From: Nocardioides sp. SLBN-35
Lineage (GTDB): Bacteria; Actinomycetota; Actinomycetes; Propionibacteriales; Nocardioidaceae
Length of the DNA stretch: 64,000 bases
Direction of reading: 5' to 3'
Assembly (NCBI RefSeq): GCF_006715725.1
Contig: NZ_VFNU01000001.1
Location: 2,232,001 to 2,296,000 of the forward strand
The first letter of the stretch is position 1. Each line of letters opens with the position of its first letter. Below the pieces are notes generated by a model, which saw only the letters and a list, made by a program, of their open reading frames with translations, did not search any database and was not told the DNA's origin. The translations under genes were made by a program, and so were the position numbers. Below are positions 25,910 to 33,623 of the stretch, piece by piece.

Positions 25910-28357
25910 ATGAGCCACCCGATCGGCGCCCCCGTACCGCCCCCCGCGCGCGAGCGCAGCGGGCCGGTGATGATCGTCCCGCACCGACGCCGCGGCCAGG
26001 GCGCCCTGCCGTCGTGGTGGCTGGTTCTCGTCGACGCCCTCCTGGTCATCGGACTGGGTGTCCTGTGCGCCTGGCCGCTGGGGCAGGCCTGGACCGGCCA
26101 CCGCTGGCTGGTCGCCGTCGTCGTCGGCCTGGCCCTCGGCGTTGCGGTCGCCTGGGCCGGGGCCCGGTGGCGGTTGGGGCCGTGGCTGACCGCGCTCCTC
26201 GTGGCCGCCGCCTACCTGCTCGTCGGGTCCGCCGTCGCGGTCCCCAACCGCACCCGCAACGGCTTCGTGCCGACCGCCGACTCGCTGCGCGACCTCGTGG
26301 TCGGCCTGGTGCAGTCGTGGCGGGAGTCGCTGACCCTGCCGGTGCCTCTCGGGGAGACCGGCGTCGTGCTGATCGTCCCGCTCGTGACCGGCCTGGTCGG
26401 CGGACTGGCCGCCGGCGTGCTGCTGTGGCGATCGCGCTGGCCGGGTCTGGCGGGCGTCGTCCTGGCGCTGGTCCTGGTGCTGGCCTCCGCGTTCGGCGAC
26501 GTGAGCGCGCAGGCGGCGCTGACCCGCGGCCTGGTCGGCGCGGTCGTCGGCCTGGTCTGGCTGCGCTGGCGCTCGCTGCGCCACGTCCGGGCCCGCTGGG
26601 GACGCCGGGTGCTCGCCACCCTGGTCGTGGTCGGCGTCGCCGGCGGTGCGGCGACCGGGCTGGGTGCCCTCGCCGATCCCCAGGCCAACCGGGTCGTGCT
26701 CCGCGACCACGTCGACCCGCCGTTCGACCCCCACGACTACCCGAGCCCGCTGGCGAAGTTCCGTGCCTACAAGAAGGAGCCGCTGCGGACCGAGACCTCG
26801 CTCTTCTCCGTCGACGGGCTCGAGCCCGGCACGCTCGTCCGGCTCGCGGTGATGGACACCTACGACGGGATCGTGTGGAACGTCTCGGGCGGCCCGAACG
26901 CCGCCCACGACTCCGGCACCTTCCGCCGGCTGCGCAACGACCCCGACGCCAACGCCCGGGCCACGGTCCGCGGCGAGATCACGGTCACCGGTTACACCGG
27001 CGTGTGGGTGCCGAGTGTCGGTGAGACGCTCTCGATGACCCCGGTCAGGGACGGCCGCACCGACGGCGACGCCGCCGCCGAGCTGGTCATCAACCGCGAG
27101 ACCGGCACCGTCGCACAGATCGGCGGCGTCGAGACCGGCACCACCTTCGAGGTCGAGGCGATCGACCCGCCGCCGCTGGTCGACGAGGAGATCGCCGTGC
27201 TCGCCGCGGACCGCTCGGTCTCGCTGCCGGCGCCCGCGATCGTGCCCGAGGAGCTGGTCGACCGGGTGCAGCGCTGGCAGGTCGAGGACGCCTTCGGCGG
27301 TGGCGACGGCGGTCCGCTGGCGCAGTTCCTCCGCGACGCCTTCCGCGAGCACGGCTTCTACTCCGACGGAATCGACGACGACGTCCCCGCCGGTCACGGC
27401 GCCAGCCGCCTGGCCGAGCTCGCCAAGACGCCGACGCCGGTGGGCGACGCCGAGCAGTACGCCGCCGCGATGGCCCTGATCGGCCAGCGGATGGGCCTGC
27501 CGATCCGCGTGGTCATGGGCTTCAAGGTGCCGCCGGGCGGGGGAGAGGTCCGCGGCGAGAACGTCAGCGCCTGGACCGAGGTCAAGCTCGCCGGCGCCGG
27601 CTGGGTGCCCTTCGACCCGACCCCCCCGGAGGAGAAGAAGCTGCGTCGTCCCAACGACGACCCCAACGAGGACCCGCAGCCACAGGTGCTCCAGCCGCCG
27701 CGCGTGCCAGGCGAGCCGAAGGAGGCCAGCGACAACCTCCAGCAGGGCGACGGCCAGCGCAAGGAGCTCGACGTCCTCGCGGTGCTGGGCACGATCCTCG
27801 GGATCGCCTTCGACATCGCCAAGGTGGCGCTGCTGCTCTCGCCGCTGTGGGGTGTGCTGCTGTTCAAGTTCCTGCGTCGGCGTCGTCGACGCCGCGCCGA
27901 CGACACGACGCTGCGCCTGACCGGGGCCTGGCACGAGCTCGCGGACCGGGTGCGCGACCTCGGCGTGCGGCCGATGCCGGGCGCCACCCGCCGTGAGAGC
28001 GCGTACGCCGTCGCGGAGCGCTACGACGCCGTCCCTGTCGTCACGCTCGCCCACACCGCCGACCGCCACGTCTACGGCGACGGGGAGCCCACCCCCGAGG
28101 AGGCTCGCGCCTACTGGGCCGACGTCGACACGGCGCTGCGCCGCATCCGCAAGGCGACGCCGTGGTGGCGCCGCCTGGTGGCCCGGTTCTCCCTGGCCTC
28201 GGTGCCGTGGCGCTCCGGCCTGGAGCGGCTCCGCTCCGCGCTCGGGCGGCGGGTCCGTGGTGCGGGGCGCTGGTTCGCCGGGCTCGGCCCGGTGGTCCGG
28301 GTCCGCGCAGGTGGGCGTCGCCTGGTGCGGGGAGTGCTGGGGATCTTCCGCCGCTGA
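25910..28357 (+). CDS. Membrane protein with transglutaminase-like fold, catalytic Cys and His missing
   Basis: 815 residues. There are about six N-terminal membrane helices (~38-245), an exposed domain, a transglutaminase-like core (~470-575), a further membrane helix (~625-650, before an Arg-rich RRRRRR stretch), and a basic cytoplasmic tail. In active members the core reads GxCEQFA, HAW and a later Asp. Here the Cys position is Ala514 (GDAEQYA), the His position is Ser553 (NVSAWTEV), and only Asp569 (FDPTPP) remains. It should therefore be a non-catalytic binding domain. It is the last gene of the PP2C-kinase-MoxR unit, 70 bp after the DUF58 gene. Confidence 0.88.
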   Translation: MSHPIGAPVPPPARERSGPVMIVPHRRRGQGALPSWWLVLVDALLVIGLGVLCAWPLGQAWTGHRWLVAVVVGLALGVAVAWAGARWRLGPWLTALLVAAAYLLVGSAVAVPNRTRNGFVPTADSLRDLVVGLVQSWRESLTLPVPLGETGVVLIVPLVTGLVGGLAAGVLLWRSRWPGLAGVVLALVLVLASAFGDVSAQAALTRGLVGAVVGLVWLRWRSLRHVRARWGRRVLATLVVVGVAGGAATGLGALADPQANRVVLRDHVDPPFDPHDYPSPLAKFRAYKKEPLRTETSLFSVDGLEPGTLVRLAVMDTYDGIVWNVSGGPNAAHDSGTFRRLRNDPDANARATVRGEITVTGYTGVWVPSVGETLSMTPVRDGRTDGDAAAELVINRETGTVAQIGGVETGTTFEVEAIDPPPLVDEEIAVLAADRSVSLPAPAIVPEELVDRVQRWQVEDAFGGGDGGPLAQFLRDAFREHGFYSDGIDDDVPAGHGASRLAELAKTPTPVGDAEQYAAAMALIGQRMGLPIRVVMGFKVPPGGGEVRGENVSAWTEVKLAGAGWVPFDPTPPEEKKLRRPNDDPNEDPQPQVLQPPRVPGEPKEASDNLQQGDGQRKELDVLAVLGTILGIAFDIAKVALLLSPLWGVLLFKFLRRRRRRRADDTTLRLTGAWHELADRVRDLGVRPMPGATRRESAYAVAERYDAVPVVTLAHTADRHVYGDGEPTPEEARAYWADVDTALRRIRKATPWWRRLVARFSLASVPWRSGLERLRSALGRRVRGAGRWFAGLGPVVRVRAGGRRLVRGVLGIFRR

Positions 28358-28547
28358 ACGGGATCGATCCGGGGTGCGGGGCGCAGAGGTCCGTTCCTGC
28401 GGCAGGAGGGACGACCCCAGCCGATTTCTGGAGCCCACCTCCCGGCCAGGGCCTCGCCGTCGTGGGCCCGAGATGTCGGCGCCGGACGTCGACTGTCTGT
28501 GCACTACCCCTTGCGGGCGCGAGCAAGCCCTGAGGCAGGTCGGCGAC

Positions 28548-28575
28548 AGAGTCCCGTGGGGTGGTGGGCTTTGAG
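28548..28575 (+). repeat. Solo IS256-type terminal repeat
   Basis: These 28 bases (AGAGTCCCGTGGGGTGGTGG then GCTTTGAG) are identical to the left end of the defective IS256-type element at 30746-30773. No matching transposase follows, so it is a left-over end or the scar of a deleted copy, lying directly against the IS3-type remnant. Confidence 0.75.
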
Positions 28576-28599
28576 GTGATCCTCGGCGCCTACCCGCCG

Positions 28600-28868
28600 C
28601 TGTCGATCGCGGTTGCCGACGCAAGATCTCGTTCTCCTGCTCCAGCAGCCGGATCCGCTCCTTGGCCTCACGCAACTGGGCGTTGTCGGCCGCGGTGGTC
28701 CCAGGCTTGATCCCGTCCTCGACGTCGGCGGTCTTCATCCAGTTCGTCAGACACGACTCGCTGATCCCGAAGTCGGCAGCGATCTGCTTCAAAATGGACG
28801 CCCGGCTCACGGTTCCTCGCGACACGGACCACTTCGTCGCGGAACTCCTTGGGGTACGGCTTCGGCAC
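28600..28868 (-). pseudogene. IS3-family transposase OrfA remnant, frameshifted and truncated
   Basis: The minus strand starts with GTG at 28868 (GGAAGGA upstream) and reads VPKPYPKEFRDEVVRVARNREPG, a typical IS3 OrfA N-terminus. A one-base frameshift near 28795 then moves the frame to ILKQIAADFGISESCLTNWM and AQLREAKERIRLLEQENEIL, the rest of the HTH and the leucine zipper. The match stops at LRRQ and no OrfB follows. It is an inactive fragment. Confidence 0.85.
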
Positions 28869-28938
28869 AGTGCACGTCCTTCCAGCGGCGCCCCTCGGCA
28901 CCACAGATCAGCTGTGACTATCCGTGCAGCAGGCCCAA

Positions 28939-29700
28939 CTAGCCCTTCGCTGCTGTTTCTGCCTCTGCGGCGAGCTTGCCGAATGTGTAGCCTCTCCAAC
29001 TGCTCATCTCGCCACCTGGTGTGGTCTCGAATGAGATCGCTTGGGGGAGGGTGCCCCGGACGACAATCGCATCCTCGGCGATTCCCGGTGCTGGTTCGAC
29101 CCGAACTAGGGGGCCCGGAGGGGCTGCCCAGCGTTCGCCCATCACAACCACCCGGGTTGCGGCTGGAAGCGCCTTGGCGAAGGCGTCAAGCCCGGTGATG
29201 GTCGAAGGAGCGCCTGCCTTGCGGGTGGACTGGCCCTTCTGGTCGATGACCTCAATCCCTCTAGAAAGCGCGACATAGACGTACTCCTGGTCACCAGTGC
29301 TCGGCGGTCGCCGGTAGGTGTGACCGACCTTCACCCGCACCAGAGCGAACTTCTCCCGGATGTCTGGGTATCCGAGTCCAGATTCGGACTCGAGCACAGT
29401 CGGACCGTCTTCGATTCCGTCGATCGTCCCGGTGACGGCGATCGTGATTCCGGGGACCTTCAGTAGAGCTTGGGGCGACGGGAACGATTCTGCGTCGATG
29501 CTGCCGCCGGCAGCGAGAATTGAAAGGTCGACCTTAGAGCTCTGATCCGCCGTCGAGGAAGCCACTGCGGGATCTCTCGCCGCATCGTCCGTTGAACATC
29601 CAGCGAGCACCACTGCTGCTGACGTCAGCGCCACAATGTGCCTGCTCCTGCCCTTGATCGCGGCCCGCAACTTGCTCTGATGTGCACCTGTCTTGGTCAT
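28939..29700 (-). CDS. Predicted lipoprotein of unknown function
   Basis: 253 residues. A basic N-terminus and hydrophobic stretch end in a lipobox VLAGC, with lipidated Cys35, followed by an acidic/Ser-rich linker. The mature part is beta-rich (ALLKVPGITIAVTGTIDG, FALVRVKVGHTYRRP, YVYVALSRGIEVIDQKG) and matches no family I recognise. It starts 7 bp after the metzincin gene with GAGAG upstream, so the two are cotranscribed and the lipoprotein may be a partner, inhibitor or substrate. Codons here use more A/T at the third base than the flanking genes, and IS remnants lie on both sides, which suggests transfer. Confidence 0.75.
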   Translation of the reverse strand: MTKTGAHQSKLRAAIKGRSRHIVALTSAAVVLAGCSTDDAARDPAVASSTADQSSKVDLSILAAGGSIDAESFPSPQALLKVPGITIAVTGTIDGIEDGPTVLESESGLGYPDIREKFALVRVKVGHTYRRPPSTGDQEYVYVALSRGIEVIDQKGQSTRKAGAPSTITGLDAFAKALPAATRVVVMGERWAAPPGPLVRVEPAPGIAEDAIVVRGTLPQAISFETTPGGEMSSWRGYTFGKLAAEAETAAKG

Positions 29701-29707
29701 GTTTCTC

Positions 29708-30340
29708 TCACCACCAGCTCTGTACATGGGCGATGTGGTGGGCACCGTACGTGCGGGTCCACGCTTGGCCACCACCCTGGTACCCCGAGATCATGCAGCT
29801 GTCGTACGAGTCCGGAGACGCGTAGTAAGGATCGCCGTTCCCATAGTGGGCCATCCCGGCCGTGTGGCCGATCTCGTGGCACACCGTCTTTCGCGCCGCA
29901 TATTCAGTCACCCCGCCGTAGTTCCTGAGCTCGGAGAAGTTGATCCTGACGCGCCAGCGATCACAGAAGCCCGTCGACGGATTGGTCACGGCGCACTGCG
30001 TCGATCCCCAGGCCTGAATGCCGAGGAACTCCTGACCGATACGTACGTCGGTGCCGGTCTGGCAGGGACTGTGCATGGCGACGCCGACTCCAGTTTGAGA
30101 CTGGAAGTTGGTCATTGACGCGATCGATTCACCTTGAACCGTGCCGTTCGGAGGGTAGTCCGGCGCCCAGCAATACGTATGGGTCCCTCTGTCCGGAACA
30201 ATGCCCGGAGCGGGCCATATGTCAGCCCTGGCAGGTGTCGCTGTGAGGGTGATCGTCAGCGCCGTCGGCACTGTCAGCGCTTGGAGAAGAAGTAGGAGCC
30301 GGCCGGCGGGCCGGCGTCGCCTGGTTCTGGTTGGGTTCAT
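29708..30340 (-). CDS. Secreted zinc metalloprotease, metzincin type
   Basis: 210 residues. The signal peptide (RRRR near the N-terminus, then LLLLLQALTVPTALTITL, cut near ARA-D40) gives a mature protein of ~170 residues. The zinc-binding motif HExxHxxGxxH is complete: H155-E156, H159, G162 and H165 (CHEIGHTAGMAHY), and a Met-turn candidate follows at Met183 (SCMISG). Six cysteines in the mature part suggest disulfides. It should be an extracellular endopeptidase. The start at 30340 is favoured by GGAAGA about 7 bases upstream; an in-frame upstream start would add residues before the signal peptide. It forms a pair with the lipoprotein gene. Confidence 0.85.
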   Translation of the reverse strand: MNPTRTRRRRPAGRLLLLLQALTVPTALTITLTATPARADIWPAPGIVPDRGTHTYCWAPDYPPNGTVQGESIASMTNFQSQTGVGVAMHSPCQTGTDVRIGQEFLGIQAWGSTQCAVTNPSTGFCDRWRVRINFSELRNYGGVTEYAARKTVCHEIGHTAGMAHYGNGDPYYASPDSYDSCMISGYQGGGQAWTRTYGAHHIAHVQSWW

Positions 30341-30744
30341 CGACGTATCTTCCGAGAGCGTGTCCGCGTATCTCAGGAGATCGCCGGACGCCAATACGAC
30401 GTCGTGGGCCCCCCGCTTTGGTTCCTAGATTTTTGCGCGAGGGTTTACCAGAACACGCAGGTTCGAGGCGGGCATCCCCTCGAGTGGACTCCCTGACGGT
30501 TGGTCGCGGCGGCGGCGCCTGGGTGGGCACGACGGCGTGGCCGTTGAGGAACGCCTCGGTCGCATGGGGGTCTTCTCCATTCTCGATTTTCCAGGGTGTT
30601 GCGAGGATGAACGGGCACTCCGGGGAGGTGCGCACTGGCACCGTGTGAGGTCGCGGCCGTCGCGGTCAACGGGTCGGGCTGATCTGGGCCCGAAGTCCGG
30701 ACACACGTCCGGTGAACCGAGGGATCTAGGCGGTCAGCGACCGA
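30341..30744. other. Intergenic region of about 400 bp upstream of the metzincin gene
   Basis: It probably contains the metzincin promoter; on the minus strand TTGGCG and ATACGC are 17 bp apart shortly upstream of the start, which is only a weak match. The rest shows no convincing coding frame and may be scrambled mobile-element DNA. Confidence 0.35.
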
Positions 30745-31905
30745 AAGAGTCCCGTGGGGTGGTGGGCTTTGAGATGATGCGCTCGCGGGAACGTCGCGAA
30801 CGCCAGCACTTCGGCCTTCGCCTCGTCCATCAGCGGACCGATCTTGGGGAACGACTTGGTGAGCTGGTCGCGGACCTCGTCCCACGCAGGGCGACCGCGT
30901 CGGCGTCGGGTTGTGCGAACGCGGGGCGGAACACTGCGGCGACCATCCCATGACGGGTGGACGTGCGACTTCGGTACGTGGGCGAGCAGGTTGCGGGCGA
31001 AGTGCACTCGACACCGCTGGTGGCCAGCGCCTTGGAACGACCGCTTCAGGGCCTTGACCGGGCCGGCGTGCTGATCACTGATGACGAGCTTGACCCCGTG
31101 CAGTCCGCGCTGCTTCAGCGTGGCGAGGAAGCCGCGCCAGAACGTCTCGTCCTCCCCGATCTGCGCTATCGCCGACGTCGAGCCCGAGGACTTCGCGTGA
31201 GCCGTCGGCGGCGATCCCGGTGGCGACCACGACCGCCATGGACACCACCTGGGAGGTGATGTTGCGGACGTTGAGGTAGGTCGCGTCGAGGTAGACGTAG
31301 GGGAACTCGATGTGGTCCAGCGGCCGGGTGTGGAACGCCCCGACCTGCTCGTCCAGGCCGGCGCAGATCCGGGACGCTTCGGACTTGGAGATGCCCGAAT
31401 CGGAGCCCATGGCTTCGACCAGGTCGTCGACGCTGCGGGTGGATACGCCGTGGACGTAGGCCTCCATCACGACCGCGTACCACCATGGCAGGGCTTGGTC
31501 GATGCGGCGGCGGGGTTCGGAGGATGACGGGTAGGAACGATCCCTTGCGGAGTTTGGGGATGCGCAGCTCGACGTCGCTGGCCTTGGTCGTGAGCATCCG
31601 TGGCCGGTGGCCGTTGCGTTCTGTGACCCGTTCGGGGGTGCGTTCGTAGGGTGCGGCGCCGATGCGTTCGGTCGCTTCGATCTCGATCAGTTCCTGGAGC
31701 GCGACGCGGACCGATTCACGCAGGTCGACGCCGTCGCCGGTGCGGAGCGCCTCGAGGAGCTCGGACAGGGCAGACTGGGGCAAGGCAATCAGTGGTTCTC
31801 CTTCAGTGCGTGCTTGGCCGTTACACACCGAAGATCCCGCCGATGGCCGTCTACCTCAGACAGCCCCGCCGTGGTCCCTCAAACCCACCACTCCCGGGGA
31901 CTCTT
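30745..31905 (-). mobile_element. Defective IS256-family (Mutator-type) insertion sequence
   Basis: Imperfect terminal inverted repeats bound it: left AAGAGTCCCGTGGGGTGGTG from 30745, and on the other strand AAGAGTCCCCGGGAGTGGTG from 31905, both continuing GG-(C)TTTGAG. The inside is a minus-strand IS256-type transposase broken by frameshifts. The left repeat joins the transposase directly after the LAFATFPRAHH segment, so the last ~90 codons are missing and the element (~1.16 kb) is shorter than a normal 1.3-1.4 kb copy. I found no clear target-site duplication. Confidence 0.8.
30752..31828 (-). pseudogene. IS256-family transposase, frameshifted and 3'-truncated
   Basis: Reading the minus strand from 31828, the N-terminal part is clear (SALSELLEALRTGDGVDLR, RNGHRPRMLTTKASDVELR, IPKLRKGSFLP). 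The frame then shifts near 31510 to VMEAYVHGVSTRSVDDLVEA, GISKSEASRICAGLDEQV and YVYLDATYLNVR (the first catalytic Asp region). It shifts again near 31180 to a KLVISDQHAGPVKAL-type segment and MHFARNLLAHVPKSH, and once more before DQLTKSFPKIGPLMDEAK. The C-terminal third with the last catalytic Glu is lost. It cannot make an active transposase. Confidence 0.85.
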
Positions 31906-32099
31906 ACCAGGTCGTCGTCTCGGCAATCTCCGGCGATCGGGCACGGACGCTCGCATGCTCGAGATTGTGGGCGCGGCCCGCAAGGTCGGCTGGCGCTGTC
32001 CCCGGATCGAACGTGGGCGGGCCTGCCTGACGTACCGTTGGCTCAAGAGGCTCCTGCGGCACGTCCGGTGCCGTGATGAGCGCGACGAGAGGCGGCACC

Positions 32100-32519
32100 A
32101 TGGGTGCGCCCAGATTCCACTACCCACACAGGTATCCCGACGCGCTCGGACTCCTGAGACTGCGGTTGACCGACGCGCCCCACGGTGCCGTCGCCGACGG
32201 GATCTGGCTGCCCTACGGCCGCGACCTGGTCCGCGAGGGAGCGCACCTGATCGACGAGTTCCCGGCGGATCGGGGTCGCGTCGACCGCCTGGTCTACGCT
32301 CCGGGCGACTGGGGCGTCGCCGCGAGCGAGATCTTCACCCGGCACGGCCGGGTCAAGGTCGGCTTCCTTCCCGAGGCCCGCGGACGCGGGGTGGTGCTGA
32401 TCCGTCTGCACACCTCCGAGGTGCTGCGGATCCGCATCGTGTGGCCGGACAGGCTCCGTGACGAGGTGTTCGATCCGGACGCTGCCGCGAAGCCGGAGGG
32501 TGTTGGCGATGCACGGTAG
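32100..32519 (+). CDS. DUF5994 family protein (first of two)
   Basis: 139 residues. LRLRLTDAPHGAVADGIWLP, GRDLVREGAHLIDEFPADRG, VDRLVYAPGDWG and VKVGFLP correspond to the conserved blocks of DUF5994, whose function is unknown. The start ATG at 32100 follows GAGAGGCGG; earlier in-frame starts at 32073/32076 would add nine residues or fewer. A paralogue follows 67 bp downstream. No signal peptide or membrane segment is seen. Confidence 0.75.
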   Translation: MGAPRFHYPHRYPDALGLLRLRLTDAPHGAVADGIWLPYGRDLVREGAHLIDEFPADRGRVDRLVYAPGDWGVAASEIFTRHGRVKVGFLPEARGRGVVLIRLHTSEVLRIRIVWPDRLRDEVFDPDAAAKPEGVGDAR

Positions 32520-32586
32520 CGTCGGAGGTGACCGGTCACCCTGAGGCCCACTCCTGGACGCCCGGACCGGTCGAGAGGTGGCCGTC

Positions 32587-33162
32587 ATGACGACGCCAGG
32601 CACACCCGCTCTTCCCGCCCCCGACCTGACGGAGGGTCGTGGTCCTGCGCAGGCGCCCGTCCGCCAGCCGCTCCGGCTTCGCATGGCCCGGAAGGGGGAG
32701 GGCAACCGGCTCGACGGGGGCTGGTGGCCGCAGAGCCGGGACCTCACGGTGGAGCTGGCAGACCTGGTCGACCACTTCCCGCTCGCCAGCGGTCGCGTGG
32801 TGCGAGCTCTGTTCTCCCCACCCGACTGGGATCCCGCGCCGCGGAAGGTGGGCGTCGAAGGCGGGTACGTCAAGGTCGGGTCGTTCCCCGGCGATGACAC
32901 GCACCTCATCGACCTGAAGACTGCCGACCGCACCGTGCTCCACGTCCTCGTGATTCCTCCGGGTTTCAGCGAAGGTCAGGGCGCCGAGGCGCTGCTGGCG
33001 GCTGCGACACCAGGCAACTCGGATGCTGCCGGCGACCTGCTGTCCGTCGTGTCCGAGCATCAGGACGTCGATCCGGCCGACCACTGGGAGGACGACGGCG
33101 GCCACTGGTGGGGCGACGGCAGGGTTGCTCCGTCCTTCCGGACGGAGATCCGGAACGGATGA
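32587..33162 (+). CDS. DUF5994 family protein (second of two)
   Basis: 191 residues. The DUF5994 core is well kept: LDGGWWPQSRDLTVELADLV, SGRVVRALFSPPDWDPAPRKV, GGYVKVGSFP and a hydrophobic strand VLHVLVIPPG. A C-terminal acidic/tryptophan tail (DHWEDDGGHWWGD) is extra. GAGAGGTGG lies about 6 bases before the chosen ATG. The stop overlaps the next gene by 4 bp (ATGA). The role is unknown; tandem DUF5994 copies are common in actinobacteria. Confidence 0.8.
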   Translation: MTTPGTPALPAPDLTEGRGPAQAPVRQPLRLRMARKGEGNRLDGGWWPQSRDLTVELADLVDHFPLASGRVVRALFSPPDWDPAPRKVGVEGGYVKVGSFPGDDTHLIDLKTADRTVLHVLVIPPGFSEGQGAEALLAAATPGNSDAAGDLLSVVSEHQDVDPADHWEDDGGHWWGDGRVAPSFRTEIRNG

Positions 33163-33479
33163 GGTTCTTGGTCGAGTCATCGGTTGCCCGAGAGGCGGCG
33201 TGGTGGCTCATCGACGACGACGGTCTCGTTCTCGCCTGGTCAGGCGTCACGTTCGCGAGCCTGGCGATCGCCGACCACGCGGCGCACCGGTTCCGGCTGG
33301 AGCCCGACGGCCGTGAGTTCCGGCTCCAGGAGCGTGCAGGGAGCTCGTGGCGCTGGACCGCCTGGGATGCTTCCGGTGAGCGGGTCGCCGTTTCTGGGGA
33401 CTGGTTCGCGACGAGAGCAGAGGCCGGTGACGCGGCGAGAAGGATGGCCGGCCTCGCCGGCGCAGCCATCGGCCCGTGA
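33159..33479 (+). CDS. Small YegP/DUF1508-like protein
   Basis: 106 residues. The C-terminal half (SWRWTAWDASGERVAVSGDW, then FATRAEAGDAARRMAG) resembles the YegP/DUF1508 repeat, a small beta-beta-alpha unit with the pattern W-x-NG-x-SG-x-Y-x-s. The N-terminal half (AWWLIDDDGLVLAWSG) looks like a second, degenerate unit. The function of the family is not known. It overlaps the DUF5994 stop, so the three genes are one unit. The family call is by eye. Confidence 0.65.
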   Translation: MRFLVESSVAREAAWWLIDDDGLVLAWSGVTFASLAIADHAAHRFRLEPDGREFRLQERAGSSWRWTAWDASGERVAVSGDWFATRAEAGDAARRMAGLAGAAIGP

Positions 33480-33603
33480 GCGGGCTGCGGCGCGCCTGCG
33501 CGCCGTAGCCCGACGACTGGTCTGGACCGGTCCTGTGATCTCCGTCCCGGACCGGGGCGGAGCCTTGCTCCGGGGCGTCACCTGTGGGGATACTCGTAGA
33601 AAC

Positions 33604-33617
33604 TAGAACGTGTTCTA
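33604..33617 (+). promoter_or_regulatory. KstR-like operator at the lipid/acyl operon promoter
   Basis: TAGAACGTGTTCTA has perfect arms TAGAAC/GTTCTA around a 2-bp centre and fits TNNAACNNGTTNNA. It ends 6 bp before the GTG start of the first gene of a five-gene operon, so it must overlap the promoter of a leaderless or near-leaderless mRNA. It shares its arms with the site at 1660-1675. Confidence 0.72.
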
Positions 33618-33623
33618 CATGGG

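Noticed and set aside
25670..28999. A 1109-codon minus-strand frame opposite the transglutaminase-like gene.
   Set aside because: Only its first ~110 codons hold anything real (the IS3 OrfA remnant); the rest is a high-G+C shadow.
30745..31905. Target-site duplication flanking the IS256-type element.
   Set aside because: The bases just outside both ends do not match over 8-9 bp; deletion or rearrangement has probably removed it.
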